Shown one piece after another: positions 15,076 through 26,692 of a stretch of DNA of 64,000 nt. Each line of letters starts with the position of its first letter. The first letter of the stretch is position 1. Origin of the DNA: Mycolicibacterium sp. P1-5 (lineage in GTDB: Bacteria > Actinomycetota > Actinomycetes > Mycobacteriales > Mycobacteriaceae); the NCBI RefSeq assembly GCF_008329565.1, contig NZ_NPKT01000019.1, forward strand, positions 1 through 64,000. The letters are read 5' to 3'. The translations under genes were made by a program, and so were the position numbers. The notes beneath the pieces were generated by a model that made no database searches, was not told the origin of the DNA, and worked only from the letters and a program-made list of their open reading frames with translations.

Positions 15076-15279
15076 TTGGGCGACAATATGTTTCAACAGA
15101 TGAAGGCTCGGATGCTGGTCGTGGCGGTCGACGATGCCGGGATGTCGACGGTCGAATACGCTATCGGCACGATCGCTGCCGCTGCGTTCGGCGCGATTCT
15201 GTACAGCGTGGTCACCGGCGACTCGATCGTAGGTGCACTGACCAACATCATCAACCGAGCGCTCAACACGAAGGTTTAA
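15076..15279 (+). CDS. Flp-family pilin
   Basis: A 67-residue Flp-type prepilin (Rv3656c-like). The leader ends in DDAG, and the mature part begins MSTVEYAIG, with the glutamate at +5 and the adjacent tyrosine that define Flp pilins. A single hydrophobic helix (about 28-50) follows. The start is TTG at 15076: GGAGAG at 15063-15068 gives a 7-nt spacer, whereas the in-frame ATG at 15088 would be 19 nt away. No prepilin peptidase gene occurs nearby, so cleavage would rely on one elsewhere in the genome. Confidence 0.85.
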   Translation: MGDNMFQQMKARMLVVAVDDAGMSTVEYAIGTIAAAAFGAILYSVVTGDSIVGALTNIINRALNTKV

Positions 15280-15605
15280 CCGGTGACCGCGGTTTCGCCA
15301 CTGTCGAGGCGGCCCTGGCCATCGCCGCGTTGGTCGTGGTGTTGGTCCTGTGTGCCAGTGGCCTCACCGCGGTCGCGATGCAGGTGCGCTGCATCGACGC
15401 GGCCAGAGAGGCGGCACGGCTCGCGGCGCGCGGTGACGAGGCGGCTGCCGGCATCGCGGCCCGCGGGGTCGGGCCTGCGGGAGCGGCGTTGCAGTTGCGC
15501 CGCGACAGCGGCTTTGTCGTCGCGACGGTCAGCGGACGGTCCCGGTTGTTGCCCGGCCTCGTCATCAAAGCCGATGCCGTCGCGGCAGCCGAGCCTGGCG
15601 CGTGA
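15276..15605 (+). CDS. TadE-like pseudopilin, start codon not identifiable
   Basis: This frame encodes a clear TadE-type pseudopilin (Rv3655c-like). It has GDRG followed by FATVEAALA with Glu at +5, a membrane helix, then CIDAAREAARLAARGD and a C-terminal beta region. However, there is no ATG, GTG or TTG in frame between 15036 and the helix itself. The 15036 ATG would read through the pilin gene out of frame with implausible composition. The frame is -1 relative to the pilin, whose TAA is at 15277-15279. Initiation at a non-standard codon, a frameshift out of the pilin, or a sequence error are all possible. Coordinates begin at the first plausible codon after the overlap and are approximate. 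Confidence 0.7.
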   Translation, partial: LTGDRGFATVEAALAIAALVVVLVLCASGLTAVAMQVRCIDAAREAARLAARGDEAAAGIAARGVGPAGAALQLRRDSGFVVATVSGRSRLLPGLVIKADAVAAAEPGA

Positions 15606-15942
15606 CGAGCACGGTGTCGCGACCGTGTTGGCGGCGGTGTTGATCGCCACGCTCGTGGCGATCACCCTGGCCGGTGTCCAGGTCGGCAGTGCCGTGGTTG
15701 CGCGGCATCGGGCGCAGGCCGGTGCCGACATGGCCGCGCTGGCTGCGGCGATGTGGCTGCCCAGCGGAGCCGAGACCGCATGCCGGCAAGCAGCCGCGGT
15801 GAGCCGCGCCATGGGCGCGGCGATGAGCGGGTGCAATGTGGAGGAGCTGGACATCGTGGTCCGAGTCGACGTCGCGACGGGCCGACTCCTCGGCGGTCAA
15901 GCACATGCCGCGGCGCGGGCCGGCCCCGTGGACGCAGGGTAG
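15574..15942 (+). CDS. TadG-like pseudopilin/helical membrane protein (Rv3654c-like)
   Basis: A 122-residue protein whose N-terminal part, DEHGVATVLAAVLIATLVAI, is a pilin-like membrane helix without the +5 glutamate. A surface region follows with a cysteine pair (ETACRQ, MSGCNV). It fits the TadG/Rv3654c position at the end of the tad cluster. The ATG at 15574 overlaps the TadE-like stop by 32 nt. In M. tuberculosis Rv3654c and Rv3655c have been reported as secreted proteins affecting macrophage death. Whether this protein is exported cannot be told from sequence. Confidence 0.7.
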   Translation: MPSRQPSLARDEHGVATVLAAVLIATLVAITLAGVQVGSAVVARHRAQAGADMAALAAAMWLPSGAETACRQAAAVSRAMGAAMSGCNVEELDIVVRVDVATGRLLGGQAHAAARAGPVDAG

Positions 15943-15951
15943 GACCGCAGG

Positions 15952-16977
15952 CTAGGCGGTCGAGGTCCCCTTGACGGTCAACCGGGCCGCGGCGAGTTCA
16001 GCCGCGGTGGGCAGGCGCAGGGTGATCAGCCCGGCGAAGATGTTCTTGTCGACCTCGACGCGATTGACCGTCACGTGCATCGGCACCCAGCCGCTGTCGA
16101 GCCCGGGCAGGCGCAACACCCGGCTCGTGCTGCCGGTCTGGAACTCGTCGGCCATCGGGATCAGCTCGTCGCGGTCGTCCGGGTGGAACTGGACGCTCTG
16201 GCGCCAGTCGTAGTGCGGGCACGGATCGTCGAGCCACTTGAGTAGCTTCCACGTGCCGAGATCGACGAGTGCGCGGTGGACGCCGGGCTGGGAGAGCCCG
16301 TCGAGGATGCGTTGCGCCAGATGATCTGGCGGTAGCGAGTCCTCGTCGAGGTCGCAGCGCAGGTTCATCGCGCGGGCGATCAGATGCTCGGTGGCATCGT
16401 CGACCATCTCGGAGGCAGTTCGCGCCACAAACCCAGCCCGGATGGGTTCGCCGATGCTGTCGGTGAAAGTCCATGTCGTGCAATAGGTCCGGCCGGGTGC
16501 GGCATCGATGGCCAACGCGAGGACCTTGGCCTCGTCCCGGTTGAAGCTGCGGGACGGCAGGTCCTCGGCGAATGCCCGGCCGTGGGTGGGCTCCTTGGTG
16601 GGATCCATCCCGGCGTTGACCAGTGACTCGACGGTGTCCGTCGCGATCCCGAGGGTCATATCCCATTTCAGCGGCCCCGGTATCGGCCGTTCGGGCGGTT
16701 CGGCACCTGCGGGTCCGATCCACACATGCACACCGTGCATCCGGCCGTCGGACATCTGGACCGGTTCGGTGCGGATCACGCGATCGCTCTTCGGGGTGAT
16801 ACTGGCCAGGCTGTTGCCGGTCGCCACAGTCTCGGCGATTGCGGTCTGGATCGCAGCCAGATGCGGGTTGCGTCGTAGGTAGATGGCCAAAGGCACCAGG
16901 TTCTTCATCTGACGGCCCTGCGCGACCACCACCGGTTCGGTGCCGAGTGTCTCCACCAGCAGCCAATCGGGGGTCAT
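15952..16977 (-). CDS. PAS/GAF-like sensory protein, Rv3651-like
   Basis: A 341-residue cytosolic protein strongly resembling the mycobacterial family of Rv3651, described as a multidomain protein with PAS/GAF-like folds and no output domain. The first about 100 residues contain the conserved VVVAQGRQMKNLVPL block and the ITPKSDRVIRTEPV segment. The middle has AFAEDLPSRSFN and TWTFTD, and the C-terminal part is a second PAS-like unit. No kinase or cyclase module is present, so it may bind a ligand and act through a partner. The ATG at 16977 has a distant AAGGAGG 18 nt upstream. It is convergent with the tad genes, 9 bp apart. Confidence 0.75.
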   Translation of the reverse strand: MTPDWLLVETLGTEPVVVAQGRQMKNLVPLAIYLRRNPHLAAIQTAIAETVATGNSLASITPKSDRVIRTEPVQMSDGRMHGVHVWIGPAGAEPPERPIPGPLKWDMTLGIATDTVESLVNAGMDPTKEPTHGRAFAEDLPSRSFNRDEAKVLALAIDAAPGRTYCTTWTFTDSIGEPIRAGFVARTASEMVDDATEHLIARAMNLRCDLDEDSLPPDHLAQRILDGLSQPGVHRALVDLGTWKLLKWLDDPCPHYDWRQSVQFHPDDRDELIPMADEFQTGSTSRVLRLPGLDSGWVPMHVTVNRVEVDKNIFAGLITLRLPTAAELAAARLTVKGTSTA

Positions 16978-17287
16978 GGTCGCATTTTAACGAGGCCTCC
17001 TTGGGGACGCCTTGGGATCGAGCAGCCGGAATCGCAAGGTTGAAACCAATGAATTGGTCCGGCACGCCGTCATGATGTCGATTTTCTTGCGGCGGCAATG
17101 GTGGTTCGGTAGTTTTCGCCTACCCGACCCGTCGGGATTGCGAACGGATTGTGCCTTCCGACCGTTCTCCGCAGACAGTGATGTCAGGCTGTCGCCACGT
17201 CTCCAGCAGTGTGGAGACAGAGCCAGCACGCTGGCGCCGGTTTGCATCGTGGGTGTCGACTGTTCGAGGGGTCGGTCGGCACGCCGG
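16978..17287. other. Intergenic region with a perfect inverted repeat
   Basis: This 310-bp stretch between the sensor gene and the helicase (both minus strand) holds no convincing gene. At 17199-17218 there is a perfect 7-bp inverted repeat (GTCTCCA / TGGAGAC) with a 6-nt loop. It could be an operator or part of the helicase 3' end structure. Low-complexity T-rich runs near 17085-17115 lie in the leader of the sensor gene. Confidence 0.5.
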
Positions 17288-19615
17288 TCAGGCACCGCCG
17301 GTCGCCAGCTGCGCGAGAACAAGCTTGAGGACCGCAACCGCACCGGACTTGTCCAACGGGTCATTCCCGTTGCCGCACTTGGGTGACTGCACACATGACG
17401 GGCAGCCCTGCGGGCATTCGCATGCTTCGATCGCCGCTGCGGTGGCGCCAAGCCACGTGCTGGCCAGCCGATAGCCGCGCTCGGCGAAACCGGCGCCACC
17501 CGGATGCCCGTCGTAGACGAACACCGTGGGCAGGCCGTCCGCGCCGATGGCGGTGGATACGCCGCCGATGTCACCACGGTCGCAGCTGGCCACGAGCGGC
17601 AGCAGCCCGATCGCGGCATGCTCGGCCGCATGCAAGGACCCGGGTATGCGCAGCTGCTCGATTCCACTGCGGGCCAATGCAACCGGCGTGATCGTATACA
17701 TCACCGCGGTGGTCGGCAGACAATGCTCAGGCATGTCCAGTTCGACGAAGTCGATGACCTCCCCCGACAGCCGGCGGCGCAGGTAACCGATCACCCGGTG
17801 CGTCACCGACACCGGAACCAGGCCAAGCGTCACCGCGTCGTAGTGGACCCGCTCGCCGGTTCCGGTCACCGCGATGTCGGTGATCTCCCGGGCGAAGGTG
17901 GTGTAGCCGGGGTCCTCGGCGTGGACGAACGCCACCCCGTCGGAGAAACTCAACGAGTCGACGAGATAGCTCTCGCCCTGATGGAGATACACCGCGCCGG
18001 GATGAACGGTGGCCGGCGCCTGGCCCGCGTCCGCGCTGCCCAGCATCCGGCCCGTCCCCGCTTCGACGATCGCGATCGTGCCCCCCGCCGAGCCGCGAAT
18101 GTCCACCGCCGGATGCGGATCCAGGCCGGCGGCGGGGAAGTACTTGCCGCCACGGCGGCGCAGCAACCCGTCGTCGACCAGCTCAGCGGCGACCGCCTCG
18201 GCCTCCCACCGCCTGACCTCCGCCTCTTCCAACGGCATCTCCGTTGCCGCGCACAACAGTTGGGGTCCGACGACGTACGGGTTCGTCGGATCAATGACGA
18301 CCCGCTCAACCGGCTTGTCCAGCAACGCCTCCGGGTGGTGCACGAGATAGGTGTCCAACGGGTCGTCGCGCGCGACGAGGACCACCAGCGCGCCCTGACC
18401 ACGCCGTCCGGATCGGCCGGCCTGCTGCCAGAACGACGCCACTGTCCCCGGAAAGCCGGCCAGCAGAACCGCATCCAGCCCGGCGATGTCGATACCGAGT
18501 TCGAGGGCATTCGTGGTGGCCAGCCCGCGTAATCCTCCTTCGGAGAGGGCACGTTCCAGCTCCCGGCGGTCCTCGGCGAGGTAGCCGGCCCGGTAGGACG
18601 CCACCGTGTCCAGAAGTTGCGGGGCGATTTCCTCGAGCCGGGTCCGCGCTCCCAGAGCCGTCAGCTCCGCCCCCCGCCGCGACCGGACGAACGTCAACGT
18701 TCGCGCCCCTTCAGCAACCAGATCGGCCATCATCCGAGCGGCTTCGGCACCGGCCGAACGTCGCACCGGCGCACCGTTTTCCCCCAGCACATCGGTGCGC
18801 AACTCGGGCTCCCACATCGCCACGGTCCGAGCGCCGTGCGGTGACCCGTCCTCGGTCACCTCCGTCACGGTCTGCCCGATCAGCTCCGCCGCCGTCTCGC
18901 CGGGCGCCGCGGTGGTCGCGCTGGCGAAGATGACCGTGGGACCGGGCCCGGACGCCGGTGCGTAGCGCTCGCACAACCGCAGCAGCCGGCGCAGCACCAT
19001 GGCCACGTTCGAACCGAAGATGCCGCGGTAGTAATGACATTCGTCGACCACGATGTAGCGCAATCCGCGCAGGAACACCGCCCAGCGGGCGTGATTGCGC
19101 AGTAACGAGAGGTGAATCATGTCCGGATTGGAGAACAGCCACCGGGAACGTTCGCGGGCGAATCTGCGTACTTCCACCGGAGTGTCGCCGTCGTAGGACG
19201 TCGGTGCGGCGTCGGCCAGCGCGGGTACCGCGGTGGTCAAAGAATGGGCGGTCCGTAATTGATCGTGCCCGAGTGCTTTGGTGGGCGACAGATAAAGTGC
19301 CCGCGCGCGCGGATCACGCGCCAGCACATCCATGATCGGTAATTGGAACGCCAGCGACTTGCCCGATGCGGTGCCGGTGCTGATGACGACGTGATGCCCT
19401 GAGTGCGCGAGGTCGGCGGCGTGCACCTGATGCGACCACGGTCGGGCGATTCCGTGATCATGGAACGCGCGGAGGACATCTGGATCGGCCCAGGCAGGCC
19501 AGTCCGCGCCGTGGGCCTGGCGGGCGGGCAGTTCAGCGACGTGACGCAGCGCGGCCGGCGATGATTCGGCGCCTGCGACAGCCGCATTAAGCAGCTCGCC
19601 GCCGAAACTCACCAT
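17288..19615 (-). CDS. DEAD/DEAH-box helicase of the MrfA/YprA type with zinc-binding C-terminus
   Basis: A 775-residue superfamily 2 helicase (Rv3649-like). Motif I is STGTASGKS near residue 80, motif II is DECHYYRG near 190, and motif III is SATT. Motif VI is QQAGRSGRRGQGA near 415. The C-terminal DUF1998-type domain carries a C-X3-C-X2-C-X5-C cluster (CPQGCPSCVQSPKC), the signature of MrfA, a 3'-5' helicase for mitomycin-induced and other crosslink repair in Bacillus. A role in DNA repair is therefore likely. It is divergent from cspA. ATG at 19615 is directly followed by GTG, so the exact start is uncertain by one codon. Confidence 0.88.
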   Translation of the reverse strand: MVSFGGELLNAAVAGAESSPAALRHVAELPARQAHGADWPAWADPDVLRAFHDHGIARPWSHQVHAADLAHSGHHVVISTGTASGKSLAFQLPIMDVLARDPRARALYLSPTKALGHDQLRTAHSLTTAVPALADAAPTSYDGDTPVEVRRFARERSRWLFSNPDMIHLSLLRNHARWAVFLRGLRYIVVDECHYYRGIFGSNVAMVLRRLLRLCERYAPASGPGPTVIFASATTAAPGETAAELIGQTVTEVTEDGSPHGARTVAMWEPELRTDVLGENGAPVRRSAGAEAARMMADLVAEGARTLTFVRSRRGAELTALGARTRLEEIAPQLLDTVASYRAGYLAEDRRELERALSEGGLRGLATTNALELGIDIAGLDAVLLAGFPGTVASFWQQAGRSGRRGQGALVVLVARDDPLDTYLVHHPEALLDKPVERVVIDPTNPYVVGPQLLCAATEMPLEEAEVRRWEAEAVAAELVDDGLLRRRGGKYFPAAGLDPHPAVDIRGSAGGTIAIVEAGTGRMLGSADAGQAPATVHPGAVYLHQGESYLVDSLSFSDGVAFVHAEDPGYTTFAREITDIAVTGTGERVHYDAVTLGLVPVSVTHRVIGYLRRRLSGEVIDFVELDMPEHCLPTTAVMYTITPVALARSGIEQLRIPGSLHAAEHAAIGLLPLVASCDRGDIGGVSTAIGADGLPTVFVYDGHPGGAGFAERGYRLASTWLGATAAAIEACECPQGCPSCVQSPKCGNGNDPLDKSGAVAVLKLVLAQLATGGA

Positions 19616-19906
19616 TTGAAATCAGCCCTTTCTGAAAAGCGATGTACAGCCCTGTATCGAATTGTTCATCAGTTAGTAGCACTGAGACTGTCGTAAGTGC
19701 TCTGGACGTGATTGGATATGGGCGGTCGCAGCTTCTGTGTTCGTGTGTCAGCACTCGCAGGATCGACGTTGCGATCGCGGTTCCTGCGAGGGTCTGTAGG
19801 TCGGGTTAGTTCCGACGACTCCACGAAGGATGGCGGTCGGAACGGGCCCGGTCTGCCGAAAACTCGGTCGGCCGCTCCCGGTTGGAAGAGAAGGAACGTA
19901 CGAAAG
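19616..19906 (+). promoter_or_regulatory. Long structured leader upstream of cspA
   Basis: The 291 bp between the helicase and cspA contain no gene. At 19754-19790 a perfect 9-bp inverted repeat (CTCGCAGGA / TCCTGCGAG) encloses a smaller CGATCG palindrome, and other GC-rich repeats follow. Cold-shock genes in many bacteria carry long structured leaders that act as RNA thermosensors, so a similar role is conceivable. I did not identify a reliable promoter. Confidence 0.4.
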
Positions 19907-20110
19907 ATGCCACAGGGAACTGTGAAGTGGTTCAACGCCGAGAAGGGTTTCGGGTTCATTGCACCCGAGGACGGCTCTGCCGACGTGTTCGTCCACTACA
20001 CGGAAATTTCGGGGTCGGGCTTCCGCACCCTTGAGGAAAACCAAAAAGTCGAGTTCGAGGTCGGTCAGAGCCCCAAGGGGCCGCAAGCCACAGGCGTGCG
20101 CGCCGTCTGA
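19907..20110 (+). CDS. cspA: Cold-shock protein CspA
   Basis: A 67-residue single cold-shock domain that binds single-stranded nucleic acid. RNP1 is KGFGFI and RNP2 is VFVHYT. The length and sequence match Rv3648c. ATG at 19907 follows AAGGA at 19891-19895, an 11-nt spacing on the long side. A GC-rich hairpin (20131-20169) follows 21 bp after the stop as probable terminator, so it is likely monocistronic. Confidence 0.96.
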   Translation: MPQGTVKWFNAEKGFGFIAPEDGSADVFVHYTEISGSGFRTLEENQKVEFEVGQSPKGPQATGVRAV

Positions 20111-20130
20111 TCAACAGCGACATCACGAAA

Positions 20131-20169
20131 CACCCCCGAACGTCCCGGTGACGGGTATCGCCGGGGGTG
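20131..20169 (+). terminator. Probable terminator of cspA
   Basis: An outer stem CACCCCCG/CGGGGGTG encloses an inner CCCG-gtga-CGGG stem, and the 3' flank is CTTTC, a weak U-tract. It lies 21 bp after the cspA stop and before Rv3647c-like gene's own promoter. Confidence 0.65.
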
Positions 20170-20269
20170 CTTTCGTAGGTGGCCGCCCCACCCGGCGGCC
20201 GCCACGCCCGGCGCCGGTCCGAGGGCTGGGCTGCGTCCCGCTTGTCTCCGACTGCCTTACTGTCGACTC

Positions 20270-20848
20270 GTGAGCCAGCTGTCCTTCTTCTCGGCTGAGT
20301 CGGTACCGCCTGCGGTCGCCGACCTCACCGGGTTGCTTGCGACGACCGGACAGGTGGTCGTCGTCGGTGGCGGGGCCAGGTTGTCGGTGGTTGTCGACGA
20401 CCTGTGGCGGGCCGAGGCGCTGGCGGAGATGATCAGCGAGACCGGCCTCGAGGCCGAGATCGCCCGCACCGACGAGAACAATCCCTTGGTGCGCACCGCG
20501 GTGGACGCGCGGCTGTCCGGGATCGCCGCCAGCTGGACCAGGGGAGCCGTCAAGACGGTGCCCCCGCAATGGCTCCCCGGAGCTCGCGAACTGCGGGCCT
20601 GGACGCTGGCGGCCGGTAGTCCGGAGGCCGACCGCTATCTGCTCGGACTGGACCCACACGCCCCAGATACGCATTCGCCGCTCGCATCGGCGTTGATGCG
20701 GGTAGGTATTGCACCGACACTTATCGGCACTCGAGGCTCTCGGCCGGCCCTGCGAATCAGTGGCCGTCGGCGGCTATCGCGCCTGGTAGAGAACGTAGGG
20801 GAACCCCCAAAACAGATGGAAGCGTTGTCAGCGTGGCCTCGGATCTGA
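20270..20848 (+). CDS. Conserved hypothetical protein (Rv3647c-like)
   Basis: A 192-residue cytosolic protein conserved in mycobacteria beside topA. No catalytic motif is recognisable. The N-terminal half has a Rossmann-like look (TGQVVVVGGGARLSVVV), while the C-terminal part is Arg-rich (SGRRRLSRLVENVGEPP). GTG at 20270 lies 6 nt after a -10 hexamer TACTGT (20258-20263), suggesting a leaderless message. A relation to topoisomerase function is suggested only by the constant neighbourhood. Confidence 0.75.
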   Translation: MSQLSFFSAESVPPAVADLTGLLATTGQVVVVGGGARLSVVVDDLWRAEALAEMISETGLEAEIARTDENNPLVRTAVDARLSGIAASWTRGAVKTVPPQWLPGARELRAWTLAAGSPEADRYLLGLDPHAPDTHSPLASALMRVGIAPTLIGTRGSRPALRISGRRRLSRLVENVGEPPKQMEALSAWPRI

Positions 20849-20876
20849 GAGATTCCCCTGCGAGGGTCGGTTTGCG

Positions 20877-20905
20877 TTGACACCTCCAGAGTGCGAAATT
20901 GTCAG
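20877..20905 (+). promoter_or_regulatory. Possible topA promoter
   Basis: A perfect -35 hexamer TTGACA lies at 20877-20882. The hexamer 17 nt downstream (TGTCAG) is a poor -10, so the assignment is weak. The rest of the 113-bp gap before topA shows nothing else. Confidence 0.3.
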
Positions 20906-20961
20906 GTGCCCGCGGGTTTGGGGGTACCTGAGGGAAAGACAGAAGTGGAGCGTAAGGGCAG

Positions 20962-23760
<2,799 letters not shown>

Positions 23761-23765
23761 CCGCC

Positions 23766-25355
23766 TCAGCCGCTGGCGATTTCGCTGGTTTCGCTGGGTA
23801 GAAGAAGGTTCACCGGACGGGCCAGTTGCGTTGGTGCTCGACGGCCGCGGAGCTCGACGATCTCGCCGACATTCCAGCACAGCGCTTCGGCGTCCAGGGC
23901 GCCGCTGACCGCAATCGCCGACGCCAGCACGTGGCCGTTCTCCAGTTTGGCCAGCTCCGTCAGCCGGGCAGCCTCGTTGACCGGGTCGCCGATCACGGTG
24001 TACTCGAAGCGAGCCTGTGCGCCGATGTGGCCGGCGATCGCACGGCCGGCCGAGACCCCGATACCGAAGTCGGTCTGGCCCAGCACCCCGACCAGCTCGT
24101 CGTGCAACTCGCGCGAAGCGGCAAGCGCCGCCCCGGAGGCATCGGGGTGTTCGATCGGTGCACCGAAGATGCACAGCGCCGCGTCACCCTGGAATTTGTT
24201 GACGAAGCCGCCGTGATTCTTGACGGTCTCGACGACCACCCGGAAGAACTCGTTGAGCATGCTGACGACCTCGCTGGGCGGTCGCGACGCGGCCAGCTGG
24301 GTCGAGCCGACCAGGTCGACGAACAGCACCGCGACATCGCGCTCCTGGCCGCCGAGCTCGGTGCCCCGCTCCAGTGCGCGCCTGGCGACGTCCTCGCCGA
24401 CGTAGCGGCCGAACAGGTCGCGCAGCCGCTGCCGTTCGCTCAGGTCGCGGACCATGTCGTTGAAGCCGGCCTGCAGCAGGCCGAGCTCGCTGGCGTCGTA
24501 GATCTGCATGTGGGCGTTGTAGTTGCCGCGCTGGACCTCGCCGAGCGCCCAGCGCAGCTGCCGCAGCGGGTCGGCGATCGACATCGCGGCCAGCACGTTG
24601 CCGGCCATGCCGACCACAAGCGCAGCCACCGCCATCAGCAGGATCGGCGTGAACAGGGCGTCGGCCGACGCCGCCAGCAGCGAGAATTTACTGGCCACAA
24701 CCGACAGCACGATCGCCAGGAGCGGTACCCCGGTGGACAGCAGCCAGGTCAACACCAGCCGCTGGACCACGCCCGGCCGGTGGAACTTTTCCGGCACGCC
24801 GCCGCGCAGCGCGGCGACTGCCACCGGGCGCAACACCCGCTCGGACTGCAGGTAGCCGATGATCGTGGTGGCGGTGGCACCCAGCAGCGTGGACACCGCC
24901 AACACCGGAGCGGCATGGCTGGCCACCGGCCAGCTGGCGGCGATGAACACAGCCGCGCCCAGCACCCAATTCGTCATGCTGATCACCGAGCGGTAGACCG
25001 GCATCCGCAGTGCCCGCAGCCGGGCCTGTTCGGTGACGGCCGGGTCGTCCTCGGCCAACAGCGCGTCGCGTCGTTGCCAGCGGAACACCGGAACGAGGAG
25101 CTTGAGGCTGACGAACGCACCGACCGCGAACGAGATGAACAGGTAGCTCAGGAAAATGACCAGGTTCAGCGTCGGTAGGTCCTGCAGCATGACCCGGTCA
25201 GACGGCGGGAGCCCGAACCGCAGGAAGCCCAGCACCAGCAGCGCACCGATGATGTCGGCCTGCAGCATGCCCAGGGAAAACACCGGCCACGGCGTGCGCG
25301 CAACCCACCGGACGAATCCGTTGATTCGCCCTTGGCTGAGCGGCGCGGTGGTCAC
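23766..25355 (-). CDS. Membrane-bound class III adenylate cyclase (Rv3645-like)
   Basis: A 529-residue cyclase with six predicted membrane helices in the first about 260 residues, a HAMP linker (about 265-315, SIADPLRQLRWAL), and a C-terminal class III cyclase domain. Both metal aspartates (FVDLVGST and QGDAALCIFG) are present. So are the purine-selecting lysine (NKFQGD) and Asp (VIGDPVN) and the transition-state Asn/Arg (NEAARL). It should therefore make cAMP, the ligand of Crp encoded at the left end. GTG at 25355 lies 6 nt after a TACGGT -10, suggesting leaderless transcription. Confidence 0.93.
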   Translation of the reverse strand: MTTAPLSQGRINGFVRWVARTPWPVFSLGMLQADIIGALLVLGFLRFGLPPSDRVMLQDLPTLNLVIFLSYLFISFAVGAFVSLKLLVPVFRWQRRDALLAEDDPAVTEQARLRALRMPVYRSVISMTNWVLGAAVFIAASWPVASHAAPVLAVSTLLGATATTIIGYLQSERVLRPVAVAALRGGVPEKFHRPGVVQRLVLTWLLSTGVPLLAIVLSVVASKFSLLAASADALFTPILLMAVAALVVGMAGNVLAAMSIADPLRQLRWALGEVQRGNYNAHMQIYDASELGLLQAGFNDMVRDLSERQRLRDLFGRYVGEDVARRALERGTELGGQERDVAVLFVDLVGSTQLAASRPPSEVVSMLNEFFRVVVETVKNHGGFVNKFQGDAALCIFGAPIEHPDASGAALAASRELHDELVGVLGQTDFGIGVSAGRAIAGHIGAQARFEYTVIGDPVNEAARLTELAKLENGHVLASAIAVSGALDAEALCWNVGEIVELRGRRAPTQLARPVNLLLPSETSEIASG

Positions 25356-25448
25356 GAACCCACCGTATCGGTACAGAGCGACCGATCAGCACCTCTAAAA
25401 CCCGGTGCGCGGCGGTTGTGTCGTTGCTCAGCATTATTGTTTGAGGCG

Positions 25449-26663
25449 ATGTCCGGAGTCTTCACGCGGTTGGTGGGCCAAAGCGCCGTGGAAGCGGAGC
25501 TGGTGGGCGCCGCACGGGCGGCCCGGGGTGATTCCGCTCACGATGTGGCGGCCACCGGCACCATGACACATGCTTGGCTGATCACCGGGCCGCCGGGATC
25601 GGGGCGTTCGGTGGCGGCCCAGTGCTTCGCGGCCGCACTGCAGTGCACCGCCGACGGCACGCCGGGGTGCGGGGAGTGCCGGGCCTGTACGACGGCGATG
25701 GCCGGCACGCACGGCGACGTCCGGCGGATCGTTCCCGAAGGGCTGTCCATCGGGGTCGGCGAGATGCGCGCGATCGTGCAGATCGCGTCGCGGCGGCCTA
25801 GCACCGGCCGCTGGCAGATCGTGGTGGTCGAGGATGCGGACCGCCTGACCGAGGGTGCGGCGAACGCACTGCTCAAGGTCGTGGAGGAGCCACCCCCCTC
25901 AACGGTCTTCCTGTTGTGTGCGCCGTCGGTGGATCCCGAGGACATCGCGATCACCCTGCGGTCGCGGTGCCGTCATGTGGCGCTTGTCACGCCGCCGGCC
26001 GCGGCGATCGCGCAGGTGCTGATCGACAGCGACGGCCTGTCCGCCGAGGAGGCGCGGTGGGCGGCATCGATCAGCGGTGGCCACGTCGGCCGGGCCCGGC
26101 GATTGGCCACCGATCCCGACGCCCGCGAACGACGGTCCCGTGCGCTCGGCCTGGCTCGCGATGCCGCCACGCCCTCCCGGGCGTATGCAGCCGCAGAGGA
26201 ACTGGTCGCGACCGCTGAGGCGGAGGCGAAGGCACTCAACGTCGGCCGTGACGAGGCCGAGGCGGACGAACTGCGCACCGCGTTGGGCGCCGGCGGCACC
26301 GGTAAGGGCACCGCTGGGACCCTGCGCGGGTCCGCTGGTGCGATCAAGGACCTCGAACGGCGGCAGAAATCCCGGCAAACCCGCGCCTCACGCGACGCCC
26401 TGGACCGCGCGCTGATCGACCTGGCGACGTACTTCCGCGACGCGCTGTTGGTGGCCAACGGTGCCGGCTCGGTCGCGCCGAATCACCCCGATATGGCCGA
26501 GCGGGTGGCGGCGCTGGCCGCACACGCTTCCCCCGATCGGCTGCTGCGCTGTATCGAAGCGGTGCTGGAGTGCCGGGAGGCGTTGGCAATCAACGTCAAG
26601 CCCAAGTTCGCGGTCGATGCGATGGTGGCCACCGTGGGTCAGGCATTGCGCTCGGACCTGTAG
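25449..26663 (+). CDS. holB: DNA polymerase III delta' subunit
   Basis: A 404-residue clamp-loader subunit (Rv3644c-like) of the replicative polymerase. The AAA+ module begins HAWLITGPPGSGRS, with Arg replacing the usual Walker A lysine. This fits a structural, non-hydrolysing delta' role. The zinc cluster C-X7-C-X2-C-X2-C (CTADGTPGCGECRAC) and the LLKVVEEPP segment are typical of delta'/DnaX proteins. ATG at 25449 lies 8 nt after TATTGT; a longer in-frame upstream extension is not conserved in style. A tRNA-Thr gene follows 29 bp downstream. Confidence 0.92.
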   Translation: MSGVFTRLVGQSAVEAELVGAARAARGDSAHDVAATGTMTHAWLITGPPGSGRSVAAQCFAAALQCTADGTPGCGECRACTTAMAGTHGDVRRIVPEGLSIGVGEMRAIVQIASRRPSTGRWQIVVVEDADRLTEGAANALLKVVEEPPPSTVFLLCAPSVDPEDIAITLRSRCRHVALVTPPAAAIAQVLIDSDGLSAEEARWAASISGGHVGRARRLATDPDARERRSRALGLARDAATPSRAYAAAEELVATAEAEAKALNVGRDEAEADELRTALGAGGTGKGTAGTLRGSAGAIKDLERRQKSRQTRASRDALDRALIDLATYFRDALLVANGAGSVAPNHPDMAERVAALAAHASPDRLLRCIEAVLECREALAINVKPKFAVDAMVATVGQALRSDL

Positions 26664-26692
26664 ACTCACTGCTCGGTCCTTGCCGGGCCGCG

